64,000 bases of DNA, taken from the NCBI GenBank assembly GCA_030762175.1, contig CM060842.1:62477001-62541000 (forward strand), in the 5' to 3' direction. The position numbers were made by a program, and so were the translations under genes. Position 1 is the first letter of the stretch, and each line of letters starts with the position of its first letter. Of the stretch, positions 47,508 to 58,434 are shown piece after piece. Origin of the DNA: Metallyticus violacea. Its lineage: Eukaryota; Arthropoda; Insecta; Mantodea; Metallyticidae. The notes beneath the pieces were generated by a model. That model did not search any database, was not told the DNA's origin, and saw only the letters and a program-made list of their open reading frames with translations.

Positions 47508-47540
47508 CTCCCACTCACAAACTCCCACTCACAAACTCCC
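47508..47540. repeat. Tandem copies of the SINE-B target-site duplication
   Basis: CTCCCACTCACAAA is present twice in tandem after the element, and a third partial copy (CTCCCCTC) follows. Only one copy precedes the element. Confidence 0.85.
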
Positions 47541-48667
47541 CTCTCTTCTCTATAACCATTAACATTCTTTGTCGGTCTTCGCTAAAAATATTCCCGATTC
47601 GTGTATGTATCTCTCATGTACCATCACTTCCAGGCAGGCGTTCAAACTGTGGTTAGAATTCAGAAATTGTGGTGGTGAATGTTCATTTCTTAAAAACTCT
47701 GTTTCCCTGCATTCTGCCAGAATGTGCTTGCAGGTATCACTTTCTCTGCAATTCTCCCCGAAAGATAATTATTTTATTTCCTTTCCAAGACCCTATTAAA
47801 ACCCATGCCATATGGCATTTAGACATTTTATTGTTATCCGAAAATTTGCAAGTTGACGTAGTTTACGGCCGGAAAACTTATCATTTCAGACCCTCCACAA
47901 AGTACGTGTTGGTTACAAAGAACTGAGAAGGGAAAAATAGTCTGTGTGGCATTGAGGGGAAAAAGCTGACCCTGAGTTTCCGGACTTAGCACAATGTACA
48001 TACACGTGGATACAGTAATTCCCTCGTACAGAGCTCTGACGTACTTTGTGCTGATTAAGGCACAGAAGTAGCCTGTGCACATGTTGCGTATACGTCAACT
48101 ATGTTTACCTCATTATGGTCTTCTAATCATACCCATCTTCATGAATTTCATAATTTGGCGTGTTTTCATCGGTTATCGCCAAATATTAAATAGGGTTGTC
48201 ATTCAATCGGAATGCATTGCTTTACCTTGGCGTTTCGTTACTTTTTCTAGCAAAATCCTTTTTTGGATAAACGGGCATGGAATAAATGTCTGCACACTAG
48301 CCAGACAGTTGGGTTAAAAGACTGGAAATATTTACATTTTTTATATTTACAAAACATATTTAATCTGAACTCAGTGACTAAGGCTAAAACTAATCAAATT
48401 CTTTTTATATGCATTACCACAATGATTAGCATGTTCCCCGCACAGACATTGTTGCTTACTGGCTCTCCAAAACGATCAAAAGCTAATGCTTCCTGACGGT
48501 GTTTCTCTGCGTCATAACGCTAAATCTCACGAGGCGATATCCACTGCATGGTTTACAACCACCTTCGATATATTTCAAATTTTTCCATCTGTTTACACTG
48601 CCGAAAATACTTTGTTTAACCTACGGCCAAAAGTTCCATCACCCTTTGACGGCTACCAACGAATTTA
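47541..48667. other. Unassigned DNA
   Basis: Several overlapping short frames (e.g. 47569-47799, 48075-48317, 48486-48707) occur, but none has a domain or conserved motif I recognise. The last one runs into the SINE-B fragment. Confidence 0.4.
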
Positions 48668-48775
48668 TGGCCTCAGAGCAAAATTTATCGGCTGTTTAAT
48701 GCACTGAATGGAATGGGACGCTGATGACCTGAGATTTTAAAAAGCACCCGTAAATAAATCAAACAAATAAATAAA
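48668..48775 (+). mobile_element. SINE-B copy 4, 3' fragment
   Basis: TGGCCTCAGAGCAAAATTTA TCGGCTGTTTAATGCACTGA ATGGAATGGGACGCTGATGA CCTGAGATTTTAAAAAGC and tail TAAATAAATCAAACAAATAAATAAA correspond to the last 100 bp of SINE-B. The head and first half are missing, consistent with 5' truncation during insertion. Confidence 0.88.
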
Positions 48776-50592
48776 CGTTTGTTAGGCCAACGCATCTTTA
48801 AAAAAATATACCAACTTTTTACAAAAAATATTAATTTATTGCATTCAGTGGCGTTTATTTATATTGTATACTTGTTATTAAGATAATACCCAATGCATGC
48901 CACCCCCCCCCGTGAATATATATATAAAGGCATTGCTTTTCAGAAAACACACTTAAAGCATATACCATAGTTGTAAAAGTTTGAAAAAAACAGGTAGTAT
49001 TTTCATTTTAACAGTACTTGGGATCCCAGTCATAGTTTCGAAATGCCCGGTGATGATACACCGCAATTTTACACCATAAATAAAACTATCCAGATTCAGA
49101 GATAACACTGACCACAGTCCCTTTATCACTCTTACTAAAGCTGCCATTCAGTAGTTTTCCTAATCACAGAACTTCTCAGAACTGGATCAGGGTAGTTAGT
49201 TAGTGGGCCATATGCTAAGTTTCACTGACTCTTTTTGTTCTCAAGCAGAGTTATCCGTTACTCTCATAACAACATTATCATAGGATAAGCACCAAATAAC
49301 CCTGCACTGAAGTAATACGCTATATATGTAATTACACATGCAGTCTAGAATCAATGATGAATGGATGCTGGGGCGGAGAAATATTTTCAGCGCTTTGTGC
49401 CTATGGCCCCAATGGGGGCACTTCCGGGAGGAAGGGATTAGGTGAGGGTTCACATGTCAACAAGCTCATCCTCTAATTAGTTGAAACCGGAACGTAACAT
49501 TAACTGCTCCACGTATATGATGATTTTCCAGCGCTTACAACTGAGAAATGGTCAAGAAAATGAACGAAAAGTGTACTCTTGCAACACAAGAACGATCTCA
49601 CCCACATGAGCGTAGAAACTGCTGCTATCATTGCAAGTGCGGATACATCCGATTAACATTGTTTGCAACTTTGAAAAAAACCCTAAGCGGATATCGTCTC
49701 GTAGATTTTGAAGATCTGGAAGCATCTTTTTAGGCATAATGCGCACTTCCAAAAAGTGTTTGCAGAAGGACTTGGGAAGATTGTAACACTAGTGGTGCAG
49801 AGGTCGTGTTTCCTAGCATTTAAGTGACATGTATGTATGGAAAATTGCAGAGCTGCCACGCAGTGGACATTTTGTTTAAACAACAAGTTCCATTTCTATG
49901 CTTTTCTCTTCACCCTGCAGATGGTTTCTGTGCAGAACTTCTTCAAACATCCAAAATCTACCTCTAGTTAGTTTATTACCTAAAGCGTTTGCTTTAAAAG
50001 TTTATGCAACACAACATATGAGTAACATTGCAATATACAAGTCACTGATCTTTTTGTTTAAAATATATTTCTACCTGGATATAAATAGATGCCCTGAATT
50101 GAAACATGTTTTCAGTTTTACACTGTCGGGCTAGATTTTTAAACAAAATGACATCAAATTTAATAATGTACTTATATTTTTATGAGATATTAAATTTTAA
50201 CACTTGTTTTATATTTTTCATATTAACTTAGTTATTAATGAATATATTGAACAAACGGAGCTTTGTGTCAATAATTATGAATTTCCATACTTTTTCCATT
50301 TTTTTTATCGAAGTTCCTTTACTGGTGACACTTTTCAAACACCAGCAGTAATCAGTCATTATTGACACATCCCAATGGCCTTGATAGGAGTTTCCATTGT
50401 TTTAATGTCTTTATGAAATCTCACCTTGTTGTTCACTCATTGCACCAAAATTCGAGGGAAGTAATCAATATGGCTGTTGGGAAATGCACTTTAACACTCG
50501 TTCTACATCCTAGATTTTTAAAATGTTATAACATTTCCTTCACAGTTGCTTTATAGTTCTCAGATTTTGTATTTTCAAGAAAGTTTTCCGTC
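48776..50592. other. Unassigned DNA with a family-D-like fragment
   Basis: Positions 49406-49443 (CCCCAATGGGGGCACTTCCG GGAGGAAGGGATTAG) resemble part of the repeat at 8330-8745. Nothing else is recognised. Confidence 0.35.
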
Positions 50593-50616
50593 TTTTTTTT
50601 TTTTTTTTTTTTTTTT
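50593..50616. repeat. Poly(T) tract
   Basis: An uninterrupted run of about 24 T. Confidence 0.95.
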
Positions 50617-51743
50617 GTATGCCAATCATGCTGACTTATCTAACTCGGACATGAGGAAAGGGGGAAAAGTCTCATTCTGCATAAACTGACGATACCTGCT
50701 GCTATCTTAGCTTCAGTTTTCTGTGGGAACTGAATTATGTCAACAATAAAGTTGAAATAATCACTGACCTTATTCAGAGCAGTAATAAATTGCTTCATCA
50801 GGCCTAACTTAATATGCAGTGCGGAAGAAGGACATTAGAAGGAGAAACCAATGGTTCATACTTCATATTGTTTTTTCCAGGAATCATATTGCTCCTTTGT
50901 GGCCAATTTTTTCTGGTCCAATGCTCTGATTTAGTCCTACTGTTTCATTCACAAAGTAAGCATTCATTATCTTGTTTAAATCTCTCAGAATATTTATTTT
51001 GTGTATCTGCTCAGTGAAAAACAATAAAACCGTTATAATAAAACCTACCTCTGAGAAAGTGTAGCCTGATGAATCAAAACTAAGGCTGGTCTGAGAGATA
51101 CCACGTGATAAAAATCAGAAAACATGAACCGTTTTCATTGTGTAGACCATTGGCGCATTTACAACGTAAAACTTCGTAGTAAAAGTTTGAGTGGGTGTGC
51201 TCAGAAATGTACGCCGTTTCTTATTTAGTTCAGAGTGAGTGCTGCATGATATCCTCTCCACACTGTTTTTATGGAGCACACCGAAAACATCGACCTTCCG
51301 ATATCTTCTCACGATTGTTATTTTCTAATGCGATTCGCTCCCTCCGCGGGAGTGGCTGCATAGAATTGCAACTTCTTAAAAGGCAAAGAAACAAAAACGC
51401 TGGCCGATAGAGAGGGAGGCAAGACCTCTCCAACTTTCCTCCTCTCATTCCGTGAATGAGTCCTTAAATTTTTCAAGTGGCGTGATGTGAGGGAGGCTGA
51501 CAAGGAGCTACGTGCTTGACCATCCATTCCATTCTCCTTTCAGCCTCTAGGGCTCTGCGGTGCACGGAGATGCGTTTGTTTAGCACAACACCCAATAGGA
51601 TGCGCTTCTTATCTTTGCGCCTTTATGGCTGCAGTTGGAAGGATGCACTTAAAGTTGGCAATAATAAGAAAGTAGTTGTAAAAATGTTAAGTTATAAGAT
51701 GTTAGAGGATTATTGTAATAATTTTTATATAAATGCTTTCAGG

Positions 51744-51746
<3 letters not shown>
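50617..51746. other. Unassigned DNA
   Basis: No supported feature. A less AT-rich stretch at about 51330-51560 has no identifiable origin. Confidence 0.4.

Positions 51747-51782
<36 letters not shown>
51747..51782. repeat. Poly(T) tract
   Basis: A run of about 36 T. On the minus strand it would be a poly(A) tail, but no retrotransposed gene body is visible beside it. Confidence 0.95.
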
Positions 51783-51784
<2 letters not shown>

Positions 51785-52788
51785 AATTCTGGCCAAACTG
51801 AATAAAAATTAACATTTAATAATTTTAACCCTGTCGAAACACATTTAAAGGGTAGTGAACATGTTTTCGGGAGAATTAGCTTAAACACTTAAATAAAAAA
51901 TTATCCATAGTAATTAGCATTTGTGACATTATAAACATTAACATTGCTGTATGTAGTAAAGCTAAACCACAATGTATGCGTATATAATAAATAAATGCAA
52001 AACTGAAAAATACAATTATTATTTTAAGCAAATTCTTCTCCCTCTTCTTCTTTTCCTTTCTGCTCTTTTTTTCCATAGAAACTCATATAGAAATTGTGGT
52101 TTACTTCACACAACAAGAAAATTCTTTTTCTTACAATTCCCAATATCTCTGGAAGATTCATTTCCTTTGTTCAAGATAAGCGTTTTTACACTTGGATTTA
52201 TAGCTTCCTTGACAACCTAGTTTCACAGAATCTGCAGACACGATTTTACCTTTGTATTTCTGGCTCTGCTTCTTAAGAGAAATTTTTTGGGTTAGTTCAT
52301 TTGCTTCCCCTCCATTTGCTGAAAACACAAAGGAACAATATAATATGGGTAGCTTACATGGGCAACTTAAATAAATCCAGCTGTATTAAGAAAATGGAAA
52401 GTAGGCGAAAACTACTATAATATGCTAAAAGTGTTGTTAAGTGACCACAGCAGTGAATGCATAAGAACTATGATGAACAACACTAAAGTATTGTTTGGTG
52501 TTTGTTTTGCACGCTTACCTGTATTTTTACTAATTATATCAGGAAAAAATATTTATTATCATGTTCCATAAGTCGAATTCCCTTGCACAGGCTTTCCATA
52601 GGGTTAATACTAATTAAGTAAATGCATTTAAAAATTATTATATCTTACACTGTTATTTTGTACGAGACATAAAGTATGTGTTTTGTATGTACCGATCTTG
52701 AAGACAAAAATCATCTACCTTGTCATCTGAGCTGCTTTCTTGGTGTTACCAAATTTTACCCATATCGCTGTAGTCAATCTCCCTCCCG
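51783..52788. other. Unassigned AT-rich DNA
   Basis: No recognised feature. Confidence 0.45.
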
Positions 52789-52790
52789 TT

Positions 52791-52823
<33 letters not shown>
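52789..52823. repeat. (CAA)n microsatellite
   Basis: About eleven CAA units, translating as poly-Asn or poly-Gln in the + frames. Not a gene. Confidence 0.95.
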
Positions 52824-52825
<2 letters not shown>

Positions 52826-52849
52826 AATAGTGGCATAGAACAATTGATA

Positions 52850-53285
52850 GCAGTACCGAGCACCGTGGCTCAGGATAAGACTTGAGACCCTAACCTTCCT
52901 TGATTTTCTTCTTGGTTTCTCTGGTCACTTAGTTGAATGCAGGGACGGTCCTTTCCTATCAACGAAATTTTTCCTCTCCCATTTTATATAATTTCATTCC
53001 GTTGGTTTTGTTATAAGGTGGAAAATGTCAGGTTGAGGTGGGTTGGTGCAGCGTGACGGTGGCTTCCGCTTTTGAAAGGTTTCTGTCCCGGCCTCTGATA
53101 TGGAAGCGGCCTTTTGAGCGGTTCGACTTTCTTGGAGGAGGGGCTTCGCAGGCATCGGGATGATCTCTCAGGAATCATTGTTAGGTACGTACCTCATTAC
53201 TCGTAGATCTTGGTCGCCCGGTGTCTGCTTCATCTCATCTCTTCATCTCAGAGGTACTGGGGACTTAGGTACAAACGGCTAGCCT
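52850..53285 (+). repeat. Dispersed repeat H, copy 1
   Basis: About 430 bp homologous to 57335-57685 in the same orientation. Shared blocks are TTTTCTTCTTGGTTTCTCTG, CTTTCCTATC, CATTCCGTTGGTTTTGTTA, GTGGCTTCCGCTTTTGAAAG followed by GTTTCTG-CC-GGCCTCTG-TATGG, CCTTTTGAG and the end TTAGGTACAAACGGCTAGC. The 5' end carries ACCGTGGCTCAGGATAAG, which could be an eroded tRNA-like A box. The family is unknown; a SINE or a non-autonomous element is possible. No open frame is conserved between the copies. Confidence 0.75.
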
Positions 53286-53584
53286 TTAACCGAAATATCC
53301 TCCTCCGGCAATAACAATCCTAGCAAGAGCCGTATTAAGGTTAATGTCCATTTTGCAAGAAATTTCTGAATAGCACAAAAGAAAATTAAAAAGTGGCCAG
53401 TTGTGCCAATGCCATAAATTGAGATATGTCTGGCATTCTAAATATCTAAGCAAAAATTTTGCCTTAAAGAAATATTGAAACAAAATGTATCATGCATATT
53501 TTATGAAGATAGGCATAAAAGACATTTGACCATACAGAGTTTGAGTTACGGTAGCACCATATGGACATAAATATCCATTGCTAT

Positions 53585-53586
53585 TG

Positions 53587-53641
<55 letters not shown>
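53585..53641. repeat. (TTA)n microsatellite
   Basis: About 18 TTA units just upstream of a SINE-A insertion. The poly-Ile frames reported across it on both strands are artefacts of this repeat. Confidence 0.95.
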
Positions 53642-53656
53642 GCCTGCCACTAGTAG

Positions 53657-53936
53657 TAGCGCCACGGGTGGCCGAGGTCGTTAATTCGCGAACTCGTGAG
53701 CGGGAGGTCGGGGGTTCGAATCCCGCCAGGACCGTCCTGACTGAGGTTTTTTCCAGGTTTTCCTCAGTCCTCATAAATGGCAAATGCCGGGGAGGTACCC
53801 TAAACTTAGGTCTGGAACGTTTCCTTCCTTAAAAATAAATCCTTTCCCAATTTATCATTTCATTTCATGTATCATCAGTGTTCTCGCCTGTGGTGCCTCT
53901 GTAGCACAAACGGGCTTTAAACATTATTTATTCATT
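53657..53936 (+). mobile_element. SINE-A copy 8 with 14-bp target-site duplications
   Basis: Well-preserved SINE-A with head GCCACGGGTGGCCGAGGTCG, canonical B box in GGGGGTTCGAATCCCGCCAG, and body blocks TGAGGTTTTTTCCAGGTTTT, CATAAATGGCAAATGCCGGG, GGTACCCTAAACTTAGG, CTGGAACGTTTCCTTCCTTA and TTATCATTTCATTTCATGTA. It ends in CAAACGGGCTTTAAACATTATTTATT. CCTGCCACTAGTAG is repeated exactly at 53643-53656 and 53937-53950, so both ends are fixed. Together with the copy at 27352 it indicates relatively recent activity. Confidence 0.96.
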
Positions 53937-53950
53937 CCTGCCACTAGTAG

Positions 53951-54526
53951 GGGATTTTTCCATGATAGGCAGCACGCGCATCCAAATTTTATATAAAAAT
54001 TAAAAAGATTGCTCTAGTGGCCCTTTTCTTTCCCAAGGTGCGATCTTTTCTGTAAAGGCCTTTAAAATTAAATTAATTGAAAGTTTTATGTACATAGTTT
54101 TTCAAAGGAAAAGTATAAATACATTAAAATTAAATGATAATTCTGAGTCAATCCTTTGATCTCATTCTTATAATTTAAAAGTTTTTTTAAACAAAAATTC
54201 TTACTAGATCATTGTTGTGAAAGTTGCGACTTCTATTAGTTTACATGTATGGAAAAGCACTAGCACATACTGAACAAGAATAATCATAATTTTGGTACAA
54301 ACAGAACTTCGTTATATCAAAATATTACTATTTAGAATTCAATATAACAATGTTTAATAGCTCCTACAGAAATAATGCGGATATTTTAGGCAACATTACA
54401 TTGTTAATTAGATGTTCGAAATCTGGTAAGAGCTAAGAATGTAAGGCTGTAAGTAAGCTGAAATAAGCCTCATTTGTGCATTTGAAATTGCAGTAGGTGA
54501 TATTTATTTGTATTTATACTATAGTT
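53951..54526. other. Unassigned AT-rich DNA
   Basis: No recognised feature. Confidence 0.45.
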
Positions 54527-54566
54527 CAGTGATTCTCAAACTTTCCTTGACCGTAGGCCCCTAATG
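54527..54566 (+). mobile_element. hAT-like transposon terminus
   Basis: CAGTGATTCTCAAACTTTCC TTGACCGTAGGCCCCTAATG resembles the terminal inverted repeats of many hAT elements (CAGTGGTTCTCAAACTTTTT...GCGCCCC-type ends). The partner end (AGTTTGAGAATCACTG) was not found downstream, so this is an isolated or truncated end. Family recognition is by resemblance only. Confidence 0.5.
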
Positions 54567-54599
54567 TTTAGCTCTAAGTGCAGTTTCCTAAATTTGCAG

Positions 54600-54601
<2 letters not shown>

Positions 54602-54641
<40 letters not shown>
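54602..54641. repeat. (AT)n microsatellite
   Basis: About 20 AT units directly before the perfect hairpin. Confidence 0.95.
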
Positions 54642-54643
<2 letters not shown>

Positions 54644-54644
54644 T

Positions 54645-54756
54645 AAATTAACACTAATAATAAAAGTAGATAAAGATAAAACACAGAGAAAGAGTCACAC
54701 TTGAAACTCTTTCTCTGTGTTTTATCTTTATCTACTTTTATTATTAGTGTTAATTT
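54645..54756. repeat. Perfect inverted repeat (51-bp arms, 10-nt loop)
   Basis: Left arm 54645-54695 (starts AAATTAACACTAATAATAAA) and right arm 54706-54756 are exact reverse complements, separated by the loop CACACTTGAA. A perfect 51-bp stem in neutral DNA implies recent formation, gene conversion between arms, or selection. It sits between (AT)n tracts, like the larger inverted repeat at 40284, but the arm sequences differ. It could be a foldback element, a replication template-switch product or a hairpin RNA source. Confidence 0.96.
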
Positions 54757-54810
54757 GTTACATTGTTAATAGTGTTTCTTTATTTTTATGTTTCATTAAT
54801 ATTATATATA

Positions 54811-54876
54811 TATAACTAGATATTATTAATATTATATATATATATATATAATTAATATTAATAATATCTAGTTATA
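54811..54876. repeat. Second inverted repeat (about 24-bp arms, AT loop)
   Basis: TATAACTAGATATTATTAAT ATTA (54811-54834) is the reverse complement of 54853-54876. The loop is an (AT)n tract. It lies 55 bp after the perfect 51-bp hairpin. Confidence 0.85.
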
Positions 54877-55554
54877 TGACGAACTTAGTTGACATGACCC
54901 CTGTCGTTCTAACCTGGATCATGGGCGCCTCCTGTGTGGAATGTTTCGATTATCAAGAATTTATTTACGCTTATTGTCCTACAGAGAGCAGAGTGAAAAG
55001 TGATAAGCCCACCACCTCCATCGCCATCTGTCAGTGAACTAAGGTAATGGACGTGAAAGATTCTTAATTCTGTTTAGAGATCTCATTTTTTCATGTATGA
55101 GTTCTACCATACCTGTGCATACCCACTCTTTGCATTTTAAATTGTCATTCTTCCCCCCCCCCATTTTACTTTGGAAATTAACTTTCACAATCTTTCTGTC
55201 AGGAAATGTACAGCAAATTGTAATTAGAATCATCCGAAAATACCATAACTATTTGAAACTTACTTCATCTGGTGTAGAAAAGATGAACTAAAATTTAGCA
55301 TGTCCAATTTCGATAGCTTATATGGTATTTTACATCGATGCCTTTTTATTCTTCATTTCTTTGGCGAATACGTTTGCTTTAACATGTGTGCTATTGCATT
55401 TAACATTTTTAAGACTACTTACATTGTTAAGGTAAATCTACTAGTGTAGTAATATGTTAACATAATTCTGTAAATGAGTGGTTAATGCATTTTTTAAATG
55501 CCAGAACAGCCCATTCGAAATTGTGAGATGTTTCCCAAAATTTTGAGGATTGAG
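54877..55554. other. Unassigned DNA
   Basis: No recognised feature. Contains a C run at about 55153-55162. Confidence 0.4.
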
Positions 55555-55712
55555 GTGACTGCTACTTTATCCCAAAGTGGTAGGCCAGTTCGGCCTAGTG
55601 AGTTTCGGAAACGTTTTGTCATAAGTTTCTCAGGCATTCACCTTAAGACCTGAGGGAAAATCTGAAAAAATTGCATAAAATACGAATGCTATCACTAGAC
55701 CACCGGTGATCA
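55555..55712 (-). mobile_element. Possible SINE with A-box-like end
   Basis: The minus strand starts ATCACCGGTGGTCTAGTGAT AGCATTCGTATTTTATG, an A-box-like GGTCTAGTGATAGCA, followed by TTTCCCTCAGGTCTTAAGG and GCCTGAGAAACTTATGAC. No B box is present and no second copy was found, so this is tentative. Confidence 0.35.
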
Positions 55713-56032
55713 ATTACAAAATATTAAATAATCTAACAATAAATTATATTCCAAATTAATTAATTATTTTATAGTAAGATATTCCTTCCTTAAAAATGTT
55801 TTTTCTAGACCTCAGTATGTATTAAAGCTTATTAAAACGCCGAAAAACATCCTTTAAAAAGTGAACAGAAAATATTATCCCGATTTCAATTATCTTTAAC
55901 ATTTCGCAGCATAATTCATTTCTAAACTAAGATTAATGTAATGATAAACGTATGACAGGACACAGAAAATAAGAAAACAATACAGGAGTACAAGCAGATG
56001 ATGAAGGTAAAGGAGAGTAGCCGTAAGAGGGG

Positions 56033-56034
<2 letters not shown>
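55713..56034. other. Unassigned AT-rich DNA
   Basis: No recognised feature. Confidence 0.45.

Positions 56035-56098
<64 letters not shown>
56035..56098. repeat. (GA)n microsatellite
   Basis: About 32 GA units. The Leu-Ser repeat frames read on the minus strand come from this tract. Confidence 0.96.
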
Positions 56099-56099
<1 letters not shown>

Positions 56100-57334
56100 A
56101 CATATGGACAAGAACAACGCTTGGACAAAGCAGGAGGAATAGAATTAGCGAAGATAAAAGAAGTAGGAAAGTCTTAAGAAACAGTAAGTAAAAGCACTAG
56201 AGGAAATTGTTACGGAAGAAGCGAAAGAAAATCTGAAGAAGCAGAAGAGATTTAAATGTATCTAATTTGACTGAGTAAACATTGTACGTAGACACGTGTA
56301 AAGCCAGGACACGAATAAACGTGTCTTATAGATCTATTTGAGGTCACTTGTTCGCCATGATCACATTAACGAAAGTGATTCGTGAACAGGCAGTAGGGAA
56401 AATGACTGTTTTATTTCGAAGCGAGAGCATAAATTTCCTTGCAACGTTGCGTAAAACCTTAATGGAGATTGAGCATTATTTTTACTGTCGGATATAAAAC
56501 CGTGTGAGCTATGATTGTGGTGCAGCATTTAGACACTCTCTGAGAGCACTGAACTATTCCTACATTTTTTGTTGTATTATGTTGAAGAACGTTATATTTT
56601 CTGCCAGGCGCCCTGAATTGCCGCGTAAACTTCTTCAATTTTATTCATAAAACCACAGTCAGCGGAAGATTGAACACTATAGGAATTCGTTAACCTCTTA
56701 TGCAGACTATCTAGGCCTTCTGGATGGTGATTTTTGCAATCATAAGGAATAAATATTATTTTTACTGTTCAGATATACAACATTCGTACTAGGAGCTGTG
56801 CAGAAAGGCGTTTAAACTAGTAACATAGTTTAGCCCAAGCAGGATTCGAATCTGCGCGTTCATTTTCAGGTCCCTCGAAGTAAGAGAGAGACCAAGGAAA
56901 ATACTTAACTTTTAAAAGAGCTAATAGTCATCTTCTCACGCATGTGCGTAGCATCACTTATCAATTATAAAGATCCCTCCCAGATATATTGCTATGCTTA
57001 CTATATTAACAACATAGTGCAATTTCAAAATATATAATTCCAAAGTGCCTGTGCCACATAGTAGTTGCCGTTTCTGGTCGAGCCAAACTCTGATGATCTT
57101 CAGCTACGAGCACTCTGCCTCTGCAACTGGAATACAAGGTTACATAATGCTTAAGCGCATATTAATACATTATTTTTCTTCTATTGCGCTGTAATTTAAA
57201 TTTTTGAAGATTATGAAATCCTAGATGTGTTAACATTTCTATTTATCGCCACATTACACAAATAAACATGAACCGATGTGTTTATTTTGTCTTAAATTAA
57301 CTACTAACTGAATTAGTTCCCGAGTTCACATATT
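56099..57334. other. Unassigned DNA
   Basis: No gene. An inverted T-arm-like GCAGGATTCGAATCTGCGC at about 56839-56857 has paired arms but no tRNA body around it. Confidence 0.4.
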
Positions 57335-57685
57335 TTGGTTATCCTGATCTTGGATTTTTTCGTGGTTTCTTCTGGTGGCTTAGGCAAATGCTGTAATGAA
57401 TCTTTCCTTTCCACAAGTTTTCCGTTCGCTCATGTCATTTCATCTTATTTCATTCCTTTGGTTCTTTTACAAATTAAAAATGCCTTTCTGTGCTGGTGTT
57501 CTGTGCGGCGATCTGTGGCTTGCGCTTTAGAAAAGTTTCTGCCCTGGCCTCTGGTATGGGCATGAACCTTTTGAGGGCCCAAAAGTCCGTGTATCACCAC
57601 ATCTGAATCGTAACAGCCCGATATCTCCCTTACCCCACCTCTACTTCCCCATTGGGTGCGTAGGCACAAACGGCCAGCTCTTTAG
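57335..57685 (+). repeat. Dispersed repeat H, copy 2
   Basis: Homologous to 52850-53285. It shares TTTTTTCGTGGTTTCTTCTG, AATCTTTCCTTTCCACAAG, CATTCCTTTGGTTCTTTTA, GTGGCTTGCGCTTTAGAAAA followed by GTTTCTGCCCTGGCCTCTGG, AACCTTTTGAGGGCCC and the end GTAGGCACAAACGGCCAGC. It lacks some of the centre-right portion present in copy 1. The frames at 57335-57565 (+) and 57445-57669 (minus) lie in the repeat and are not conserved. Confidence 0.75.
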
Positions 57686-58187
57686 TAATCCTGCTAATGC
57701 AATACAATCAAAGTTCTGATAGGAACAGTGGTATTATTAGTTTAGCTTTATTTATTTATTTTATTCGAATCTGATGTTCCTTAAGCAGTATCTTCTCTTA
57801 TTCTTGTACGGTTGCTGCACGGTGTTCCATCTGGAAGGAACTTTGTGTCTGTGCAGTGAAACACAGATATCGAACTGATCAGCCCCTCTCAAGTTCAGAC
57901 TGCCTTTGAATTGTAAGTTTATATCATATGACATCTACACACATCTTCTCTACCCTTGCAAGTCCTTTGTCTTAATGCTGTACAGCACATGCTAATGAAC
58001 AAGCGATATGAATTGTACTCGCCTGTGTTTGATATATTTTTTGCAGAATATCAAAGTAATTCATATTAAAGTAACCCATGATCGTGTATGTCTATACTGC
58101 CTTATGCAAAAAATTAAGTTTTGGTTCCAATTCTTACTTTTAATAATGTTATCGAATCTACAGCAAGCACAACTGCTAAAACACTAA
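57686..58187. other. Unassigned DNA
   Basis: No recognised feature. Confidence 0.4.
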
Positions 58188-58424
58188 CACAGGTGGCCGA
58201 GGTCGCTAAGGCGCGATTTGTAAGCGGGACGTCTAAGATTCGATTCCCCCCATCTTCCCACAGTGGCTTTTTTTGAAAGGTTCCTTCAGACCCCTTAAAT
58301 GGCAAAAGCCGTTTAACTTAGGCCTGTAATGTTTCCTTCCTATAAACTTTCCCAGTTTACTATTTCATTTCATACAATATCATTCTCCACCATCTATGAT
58401 GTCTCAGCAGTAAAAAAGGGCGTC
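58188..58424 (+). mobile_element. SINE-A copy 9, diverged
   Basis: Diverged SINE-A: CACAGGTGGCCGAGGTCGCT AAGGCGCG (A box intact), AAGCGGGACGTCTAAGATTC GATTCCCCCC (weakened B box), AAATGGCAAAAGCCG, CTGTAATGTTTCCTTCCTA, TTACTATTTCATTTCATAC and the end GTAAAAAAGGGCGTC. The GACTGAGGTTTTTTCC region is rearranged and the CGGGGAGGTACCC block is lost. AAAACACTAA occurs at 58178-58187 and 58425-58434 and may be a 10-bp target-site duplication, but part of it resembles the normal SINE-A terminus. Confidence 0.87.
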
Positions 58425-58434
58425 AAAACACTAA

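Noticed and set aside
51516..51812. 98-codon frame ending in poly-Phe
   Set aside because: Depends on the poly(T) tract; no domain upstream.
53490..53832. Poly-Ile frames on both strands
   Set aside because: They are translations of the (TTA)n tract joined to SINE-A.
55896..56128. Leu-Ser repeat frames on the minus strand
   Set aside because: They are translations of the (GA)n microsatellite.
56830..56900. tRNA gene around GGATTCGAATC
   Set aside because: Only an isolated T-arm-like palindrome; no D arm or acceptor stem.
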